This document shows positions 6,885 to 11,583 of a stretch of 11,583 nucleotides of DNA, piece after piece. The position numbers and the translations under genes are program-made. Source of the DNA: Promethearchaeota archaeon (GTDB lineage: Archaea > Asgardarchaeota > Lokiarchaeia > Sigynarchaeales > SOKP01); NCBI GenBank assembly GCA_004524425.1, contig SDNN01000076.1:1-11583 (forward strand). Reading direction: 5' to 3'. The number at the start of each line of letters is the position of its first letter. Position 1 is the first letter of the stretch. The notes beneath the pieces are model-generated. The model saw only the letters and a program-made list of their open reading frames with translations. It did not search any database and had not been told where the DNA came from.

Positions 6885-7964
6885 CTAAGAATTTCTTTTC
6901 TTCCATTTAGAAGCTTGTTCATAATATCCTTTAGCCTTCTCATGATCATTTTTTTTTTCGTAAAGTGAACCAAGGAGTTCCCAAATTTCGAAATCATTAG
7001 GGTTGAATTGGGATGCTTTTAGGAAACATTCAACAGCATCATCGTATTGTTTTTCATAAAAATATATTAATCCAAGGTTTTTTAAAGCAGATGGATTTTC
7101 GGAATTTAATTCTATTGACTTAGAATAAAATTGTTTCGCTTCATCATACTTGTTCATTTTATAATAACTATATGCAATATTTTCATATAAAATGTAATCG
7201 TTAGGATCAAGTTCTATTGCCTTTTCGTAAAATTCTATTGATTTCTCATATTCATCGAGGAAGACATGATAAAGGCCTAAATCATTCCAGGCATCAATGT
7301 AATAAGGATCAAACTGAACAGCTTTTTGCAAGCATTTGATTGCATCATCATAATTATTAATTTCATAATAAAGATTTCCCAATCTCTCCCAGATTTTGGC
7401 ATTTCTGGGTTTTAATTCAAGAGCAACTCTATAATAACGGATAGCCTCGTCAAATTCCATAAGTTCGTGGTTAATATAAGCTAAATTTTTTATGACATGA
7501 ATATTATCAGGGTCTATTATTAGAGCTCTATTATAATTTTCAATTGCCTCTTGATATAGTTCCCTCTCTCTATATATAAGCGCGATGTTGTTTAAAGCAT
7601 CTATATAGGTAGGATCGAATTCTAGTGCCTTTGAATAGCAATTTATGGCCTCATCAATCTCTTCTAACTCTTCATACGAAAATCCCATATTATAGTATAC
7701 TATCGCGTCATCAGGATTCAATGAAATTGCCTTTTGATAACATTTAATCGCTTTGTTTTGCTCTCCAATATATGAATAGACTAAACCCATGTTATTCCAG
7801 GCCTCACTAGAATATGGATCTAAATCTTTTGCGATTTTTTTATAGCACTCTAATGCGTTCACATAATCGGCTTCTTCGTAATATGAATCACCCAAATTAG
7901 TCCAGGCATCCACGTCATCTGGATCTAATTCGATAGATTGCTTGTAACGATCAACTTTCTTCAT
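6885..7964 (-). CDS. TPR-repeat protein with ten tandem repeats
   Basis: A 359-aa protein made almost wholly of tetratricopeptide repeats, which build a superhelical scaffold for protein-protein contacts. After a 17-residue start, the first repeat (18-53) is 36 residues, with two extra residues at its C-terminal end. Nine exact 34-residue repeats follow (54-359), each with the W/Y..LG..Y...A...Y.KA....P pattern. Register does not slip, and the protein ends with the tenth repeat. There is no signal peptide, membrane segment or catalytic domain, so it should be cytoplasmic. The start is the ATG at 7964; no convincing ribosome site is seen. It lies upstream of the endonuclease Q gene, but a shared role is only a possibility. 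Partner proteins cannot be inferred, because TPR families of this kind are abundant and divergent in archaea. Confidence 0.9.
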   Translation of the reverse strand: MKKVDRYKQSIELDPDDVDAWTNLGDSYYEEADYVNALECYKKIAKDLDPYSSEAWNNMGLVYSYIGEQNKAIKCYQKAISLNPDDAIVYYNMGFSYEELEEIDEAINCYSKALEFDPTYIDALNNIALIYRERELYQEAIENYNRALIIDPDNIHVIKNLAYINHELMEFDEAIRYYRVALELKPRNAKIWERLGNLYYEINNYDDAIKCLQKAVQFDPYYIDAWNDLGLYHVFLDEYEKSIEFYEKAIELDPNDYILYENIAYSYYKMNKYDEAKQFYSKSIELNSENPSALKNLGLIYFYEKQYDDAVECFLKASQFNPNDFEIWELLGSLYEKKNDHEKAKGYYEQASKWKKRNS

Positions 7965-8090
7965 TATTTCTACTAATTAGAAAAAATGTATCATGAAAAA
8001 TAAGGATAAGCAAACTCAAAAAAAAATGCATCTAACATTCATTAGAGGTGAAAAAAATAAGATATTGTTGTTATAAATAAGTGTATAACT

Positions 8091-8139
8091 AAAAAAAATA
8101 CGAATATTATTGCTTTCTACTCATAAGATAATAGAAAGC
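8091..8139 (-). terminator. Hairpin plus T-tract terminator of the small-gene pair
   Basis: GCTTTCTA (8112-8119) and TAGAAAGC (8132-8139) form a perfect 8-bp inverted repeat with a 12-nt loop. The stem overlaps the end of the 64-aa gene: its stop codon at 8117-8119 lies in the downstream arm. On the minus strand it is followed by an eight-T run (8098-8091). T-tracts are the core archaeal termination signal; the stem may add stability or processing. Confidence 0.5.
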
Positions 8140-8311
8140 TATATTTAGATAAATTAAACTCTTCAATTTTAGGCATATCTTTAGATAAGTTCTCTTCTGA
8201 AAGAGAAATCTTAATGGTGATTTTATGATCATCTAACCATAGATTATCATAAACAATATTTCTGTTCTTATCAAAATCTATAAATTTTTTCAATTTGGAT
8301 GTTTTTAACAA
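8117..8311 (-). CDS. Small hypothetical protein (64 aa)
   Basis: I do not recognise this protein. It is basic at the start (LKTSKLKKF) and then mixed. A central segment, NIVYDNLWLDDHKITIKISL, looks like two beta strands, and an acidic-amphipathic stretch (SEENLSKDMPKIEEF) follows. It has no cysteines, membrane segment or signal peptide. The frame starts with TTG at 8311, with another in-frame TTG at 8293; no GGTGA-type ribosome site precedes either. Its place 22 bp downstream of the zinc-ribbon gene on the same strand, and the terminator-like structure right at its stop, argue that it is a real last gene of a two-gene unit. Its short length and weak start leave doubt. Confidence 0.5.
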   Translation of the reverse strand: MLKTSKLKKFIDFDKNRNIVYDNLWLDDHKITIKISLSEENLSKDMPKIEEFNLSKYSFLLSYE

Positions 8312-8333
8312 TTTAATAACCCTTCGTTAATTT

Positions 8334-8615
8334 CTAATATGATTTGCGGTAATTTTCAATGAAATCTATTGATTGATATATTTCTCTTTTAGTTGCTTTT
8401 CTTATTAATGGAGACATGCATATTCCGCAAATACCTTGATTTTTATGATTAAATGCTCCACAATGATCACATACGTACTTTAAAGCTTTATATTTCTTTT
8501 TTATTTTCTTTTCTAAATCTTTCTTAATTTTTTGAGGTTTCTCCTCTATTATTTTAAAATCATCAAAGAACTTATAATTGGTAAATAGTTCTTGAATTTT
8601 TTCTGCTTTACTCAA
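8334..8615 (-). CDS. Small zinc-ribbon protein of unknown function
   Basis: A 93-aa protein with a lysine-rich, probably helical stretch (about residues 27-47, PQKIKKDLEKKIKKKYKALK). A compact zinc knuckle pair follows, CDHCG at C49/C52 and CGIC at C63/C66 (CxxC-x10-CxxC), then a short helical tail. The basic helix next to a zinc ribbon suggests nucleic-acid or ribosome contact, but no specific family is recognised. I chose the TTG at 8615 because GTGAT (8624-8620) lies four bases upstream, the same arrangement seen before the GTPase start. If the GTG at 8624 is used instead, the protein is 96 aa. It leads a probable two-gene unit with the 64-aa gene, and lies 152 bp after the nucleotidyltransferase gene. 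Confidence 0.72.
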   Translation of the reverse strand: MSKAEKIQELFTNYKFFDDFKIIEEKPQKIKKDLEKKIKKKYKALKYVCDHCGAFNHKNQGICGICMSPLIRKATKREIYQSIDFIENYRKSY

Positions 8616-8705
8616 AAATATCACAATTTTAGTATCTTTTATCTAATTATAGAAATAAGAGAAATAAAAGAGATTTCGTCATAAAATAAAGAGCAATATT
8701 GACTT

Positions 8706-8720
8706 TATATAGTCTATATA
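8706..8720. repeat. 15-bp near-perfect AT-rich palindrome
   Basis: TATATAG (8706-8712) and CTATATA (8714-8720) mirror each other around T8713. It lies in the gap between the nucleotidyltransferase stop and the small zinc-ribbon gene, about 90 bp upstream of the latter. The one-base centre prevents a hairpin, so it would be a DNA dyad if functional. Confidence 0.3.
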
Positions 8721-8767
8721 GTAATTCTTTGGAATAATAAACAGCTGATAAAGGTGTAATGAAAATA

Positions 8768-9811
8768 TCATGGATCTAGGATTACCATGTAATCCATTTT
8801 GGGATTTTCTAACAATATTCTAAAATATGGATCGTTATTTTTGACTTGTACTCTTTCTAATTTACCTGCAACGGATACCGCTTCTCCTTTTGTTGCTTGT
8901 TCACAATAACGACCGCGGTATGAATTAATTTCAAGAAGATTCACTTTATCATGAGTTCTTTTAATTTTACTACTGTCTAAAACTTTGACAGATTCAACTT
9001 TATATGAACAAGGAGTGAAAATAGATTCCCTTGAATCGCTAATCTTAGCCTTGATTTTGACTCTTCCAAAATTCTCATATATTAAATCATAAAAGTCATG
9101 ATTCCAATCTTCAGGACTTTTTATGTATCTGATAAAAAAATCATGATCATGATACTTGCCTTGATGAAGCTTTCTTCGTTCAGATCTTAGGAATTCTTTA
9201 AAAGTGATATTAGACCCTCCTGCTCTCCAATTAAAGTGATTTTTGAATTCTTCCAAGTTGTATTTTCTTAAATTGACAGATGTATTGAATAACTTAACCA
9301 ATTTTTCTTGAAATTTTAAACTCGTGTCAGTTCCATATATAATTAAATCTATATCTGAATCTTCTTTGTTTAAATGAACCATGGGCGATCCACTTATTCC
9401 AATTGAGGTATCTGAAATATCACATTCATTGATAAATAGATTACACAGGTCTTTAGAATAGTTCTCAATATTAGACAAATCATGTTTTGTTTGCAACTTT
9501 TTGAAATAATCTCTTGGAGTATATATTTCTTTAATATCTTCGATTCTTACACCTTGTAACTCTAAATCACGTTCATTAGAAAAGAAGAGATACTTCGGGA
9601 AATTTTTTCTCAAAAAGGAATAGCGCGCTTGTAAATCATATATTTTTTTATACTTTAGCCCATCTCTACTCCTATCGCCATCAGGATGGGGATAAAATCT
9701 AATGAAACAAATTTTACGTTCTTTTGGATGCAATAAGCCTTTTACATCAAAAATTAAGTTGTCATTCTTTGATTCAAGATAATCTCCTTCAATTCCTTGC
9801 ACGAAGTCCAT
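8768..9811 (-). CDS. Predicted nucleotidyltransferase, COG1665-like
   Basis: A 347-aa protein that looks like the archaeal COG1665 family of predicted nucleotidyltransferases (DNA polymerase beta superfamily fold). The catalytic signature is present: GISGSP (138-143) followed by DSDIDL (151-156), where D153 and D155 would bind the two metals. The N-terminal part (FIRFYPHPDGDR, LKYKKIYDLQARYSFL) and the C-terminal segment with NSYRGRYCEQATKGEAVSVAGKLERV match the long conserved archaeal form rather than a small antitoxin-type MNT domain. The substrate is unknown. Its ATG lies six bases after the mptA stop on the same strand, so the two are almost certainly co-transcribed and perhaps translationally coupled. 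No ribosome site is seen at the ATG, which fits coupling. Family assignment is from memory of the motif pattern. Confidence 0.82.
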   Translation of the reverse strand: MDFVQGIEGDYLESKNDNLIFDVKGLLHPKERKICFIRFYPHPDGDRSRDGLKYKKIYDLQARYSFLRKNFPKYLFFSNERDLELQGVRIEDIKEIYTPRDYFKKLQTKHDLSNIENYSKDLCNLFINECDISDTSIGISGSPMVHLNKEDSDIDLIIYGTDTSLKFQEKLVKLFNTSVNLRKYNLEEFKNHFNWRAGGSNITFKEFLRSERRKLHQGKYHDHDFFIRYIKSPEDWNHDFYDLIYENFGRVKIKAKISDSRESIFTPCSYKVESVKVLDSSKIKRTHDKVNLLEINSYRGRYCEQATKGEAVSVAGKLERVQVKNNDPYFRILLENPKMDYMVILDP

Positions 9812-9817
9812 TTGATT

Positions 9818-10762
9818 TCAAGCTTGTTTTTGGATATACTGTTTTAATTCTCCAATAGTGGTTTTCAATTCAGCATACACATTATGGGGATGGATTGATT
9901 CATAGCTTTCAATTTTAAAGATCACCTTGAAATCGCTTTCTAAATTTGGGAAATTTCTCACCATGAAATTTTTAGCCATTTCCCGAACAACATCCTCCGA
10001 AAATAACGGTTTCAGATGAGCTATTCTTATGAGTTCTGCCTCTTCAGGTCTCTTCAAAACAGATTGTATTTTACCACTCATGCTTTCTTCTATGATATCT
10101 ATTATGTCAAGTACATCAATTCTATGGCTATTTAAATCATTAATTTGTAAAATTATGGTACCTGTGGAGCGCTGATTATGAGATGAAAAGGGTAAGATGT
10201 TTAGTAATTTTTTTAAATCTTCTTCAGATACGTTTATATCTTTACGAGTTTTTATTATTTCCTCCGCATACTCTTGAGACATCTCCTTTGCGCAAGGACA
10301 TACAGTCATACCAACAGCACTAGCTCCTATAAAATAATTGAACTCTACATCTCCAGAATCATATTTATTTGCCTGGGCACAGGAGCTGATATTATAAGCT
10401 TTTTGAATGTTCCTGTTTTCTTTTTCCCTAACTCTAACAATTATGTCTCCAGCTAGTTTAACTTCTACCTTTGAGGTATAAGGATGGCGTTCTAATAATT
10501 TTCTGGCGATTCTATCCGCAACTACTTCAATAGTGGGGGTGGGTCTAAAAATGACCTCATTGATGACCTCTTCAATTGTTTCAGAAGTTCTACTCATGTG
10601 AATCCCTCTTTGTTCTGCAGGTAGTGAGATCAAAGCAGAAATTTCAGCATAAAACGAGTAATTTTTATTTTCTTGAACAATTTCTATTTTCTTTCGAAGT
10701 CCAACAATACCGACTTTATCTAGAGGGATATCAACCACGGAATCAGAATCTTGTAAATCCAA
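9818..10762 (-). CDS. mptA: GTP cyclohydrolase MptA (FolE2-type)
   Basis: Fe(II)-dependent GTP cyclohydrolase that makes 7,8-dihydroneopterin 2',3'-cyclic phosphate, the first step of tetrahydromethanopterin synthesis. The 314-aa product carries the COG1469 family hallmarks: an N-terminal VDIPLDKVGIVGLRK strand, RGIHMSR (52-58), VCPCAKE with C155/C157, the HNQRS segment (195-199) and IHPHNVYAE (290-298). Length matches archaeal MptA. The frame starts at TTG 10762, about 21 nt from the centre of a good TATA box, so the mRNA would be leaderless or nearly so; GTG 10738 is the alternative and gives an about 19-nt leader. It is first in a unit with the COG1665-like gene and divergent from an amidohydrolase. 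It implies use of methanopterin-type C1 carriers, as in archaeal Wood-Ljungdahl metabolism. Confidence 0.94.
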   Translation of the reverse strand: MDLQDSDSVVDIPLDKVGIVGLRKKIEIVQENKNYSFYAEISALISLPAEQRGIHMSRTSETIEEVINEVIFRPTPTIEVVADRIARKLLERHPYTSKVEVKLAGDIIVRVREKENRNIQKAYNISSCAQANKYDSGDVEFNYFIGASAVGMTVCPCAKEMSQEYAEEIIKTRKDINVSEEDLKKLLNILPFSSHNQRSTGTIILQINDLNSHRIDVLDIIDIIEESMSGKIQSVLKRPEEAELIRIAHLKPLFSEDVVREMAKNFMVRNFPNLESDFKVIFKIESYESIHPHNVYAELKTTIGELKQYIQKQA

Positions 10763-10780
10763 CTTAAAATGATGTGCGAT

Positions 10781-10786
10781 TTTATA
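10781..10786 (-). promoter_or_regulatory. TATA box of mptA
   Basis: The minus strand reads GTGGTATAAAATCGC around this site, with TATAAA at 10786-10781. Spacing to the TTG at 10762 is about 21 nt from the box centre, which predicts a leaderless or very short-leadered message. Confidence 0.55.
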
Positions 10787-10874
10787 CCACCGGAATGAAG
10801 ACTAAAATTTTTTTGCTTTATTTTTAAAAGATGAATCAATTCTAATATTTAAGAATCGGTTAAATTTTTTTGGA

Positions 10875-10882
10875 TTTAAAAT
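10875..10882 (+). promoter_or_regulatory. TATA-like box of the amidohydrolase gene
   Basis: TTTAAAAT lies about 22 nt upstream of the ATG at 10900, which suggests transcription starting at or next to the start codon. The surrounding AT-rich sequence lowers confidence. Confidence 0.4.
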
Positions 10883-10899
10883 AATAATTTGAGCATTAA

Positions 10900-11583
10900 A
10901 TGGAGCGCAAACAAATTTTTAGCAATCTTGCATTAATAGGAGATAATTTAGAACTTAAAGAGAATGTAGTTTTAAAGATTAATGAGCAAGGAAGAATATT
11001 AAAGATAACACATGATGATGATGCATATAAGGAAGGACATAATAAACAAAATAAACTTGAAATAATGATTCCTGGTTTTATTAATTCACATGTGCACATA
11101 GGAGATAGTTTTGCAAAAGAGGCAGGATTCAATAAGAACTTGAAAGAAATTGTAGCCCCACCTGATGGACTCAAACATAAACTTCTTCATGCTGTTTCAA
11201 AGGAATCAAAAATAAAAGGGATTAAAAATGCTGCATTAGAAATGCTTTCAAATGGAACGACATGTTTTGTCGATTTTAGAGAAAGAGGAAATGAAGGAAT
11301 TGAGATTTTAAGGCAAGCATTATCTGATAATTTGTTGAACCATGTGATTTTGGGGCGATTTAATGATGTGGATGAGATTTTTTCAGTTATGAATTCAGCA
11401 GATGGGATTGGTCTGGCAAGCTACGGTGTTATTAATGACCAAAAAAAGAAGATTTTAAAAGAACAAAAGCATAAAACAAATAAAATTATTGCGTGCCACG
11501 TGGGCGAACGTGTTAGAGAGAAGAAGGTTCTTAAACAAATTATTAAAGATAAAATAGTTGACGTGATAATTCATGGAACTCAA
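10900..11583 (+). CDS. Metal-dependent amidohydrolase (3' end outside window)
   Basis: The first 228 codons of an amidohydrolase-superfamily enzyme (the cytosine deaminase / chlorohydrolase / imidazolonepropionase group) cut by the window end. A small N-terminal beta-sandwich segment is followed by the metal-site motif PGFINSHVHIGDS, with H64 and H66. A middle region has SNGTTCFVDFRE, and the third and fourth metal histidines appear in ACHVGE (H200) and IIHGTQ (H226). The final catalytic aspartate should lie beyond the window. The reaction is hydrolysis of a C-N bond in a cyclic amide, amidine or aminopurine-like compound; the substrate cannot be fixed. The ATG at 10900 has no ribosome site and looks leaderless. 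It is divergent from mptA, so a pterin or purine substrate is possible but unproven. Confidence 0.88.
   Translation, partial: MERKQIFSNLALIGDNLELKENVVLKINEQGRILKITHDDDAYKEGHNKQNKLEIMIPGFINSHVHIGDSFAKEAGFNKNLKEIVAPPDGLKHKLLHAVSKESKIKGIKNAALEMLSNGTTCFVDFRERGNEGIEILRQALSDNLLNHVILGRFNDVDEIFSVMNSADGIGLASYGVINDQKKKILKEQKHKTNKIIACHVGERVREKKVLKQIIKDKIVDVIIHGTQ

Noticed and set aside
8045..8090. GAGGTGA on the plus strand, resembling a strong ribosome site
   Set aside because: No start codon with a meaningful open frame follows; the next frame closes within a few codons.
10274..10767. Two plus-strand open frames (10274-10456 and 10576-10767)
   Set aside because: Antisense to mptA, whose motifs are well conserved; no independent support.
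10847..10865. ATTTAA-N7-TTAAAT inverted repeat between mptA and the amidohydrolase gene
   Set aside because: Six-base, all A/T arms in very AT-rich DNA are expected by chance.
10896..11174. 92-codon minus-strand open frame
   Set aside because: Antisense to the amidohydrolase metal-site region; the plus-strand frame has clear family motifs.
1..11583. tRNA or rRNA genes, CRISPR array, insertion sequence, prophage or defence island
   Set aside because: I searched gaps and coding regions by eye and saw no cloverleaf-like sequence, regularly spaced repeats, transposase, integrase or terminal repeats. The genes are housekeeping or lineage-typical.

Overview
The window reads as AT-rich chromosomal DNA of an archaeon, most likely an Asgard (Promethearchaeota/Lokiarchaeia-like) lineage. 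Three things point this way. The information-processing and cofactor genes are archaeal in type: an alanyl-tRNA synthetase with the N-terminal zinc module, an MptA-type GTP cyclohydrolase and an endonuclease Q homologue. There is a eukaryote-like Ras/Rab-type small GTPase with all five G motifs. Start signals are archaeal, with TATA boxes close to starts, leaderless-looking genes and some GGTGA(T)-type ribosome binding sites. The lineage call is inference; archaeal origin is well supported.

Layout. 1-2471 (minus): alaS, cut at its 3' end by the window edge. 2472-2699: divergent intergenic region with two dyads. 2700-3257 (plus): small GTPase. 3320-3778 and 3883-5034 (minus): a flavin-binding split-barrel protein downstream of ftsZ. 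5035-5234: divergent promoter region with a cluster of TGAAT/ATTCA half-sites. 5235-5489 (plus): an 84-aa zinc-ribbon protein. 5495-6799 and 6885-7964 (minus): endonuclease Q downstream of a ten-repeat TPR protein. 8117-8311 and 8334-8615 (minus): two small genes, the upstream one a zinc-ribbon protein, ending in a hairpin plus T-tract. 8768-9811 and 9818-10762 (minus): a COG1665-type predicted nucleotidyltransferase tightly coupled to mptA. 10900-11583 (plus): the first 228 codons of a metal-dependent amidohydrolase, divergent from mptA.

How the genes work together. The window is mostly housekeeping: translation (alaS), cell division (ftsZ), repair of deaminated bases (endonuclease Q) and methanopterin-type C1 carrier synthesis (mptA). 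The GTPase and TPR protein are typical of the expanded GTPase and protein-interaction repertoires of Asgard archaea. I see no tRNA or rRNA gene, CRISPR array, insertion sequence, phage gene or defence system. No intergenic stretch exceeds 300 bases.

The points most worth a second look are the repeated half-sites between ftsZ and the zinc-ribbon gene, the dyad bracketing the likely GTPase promoter, the unassigned small zinc proteins, and the mptA/nucleotidyltransferase/amidohydrolase neighbourhood. I did not find a clearly new multi-gene system.
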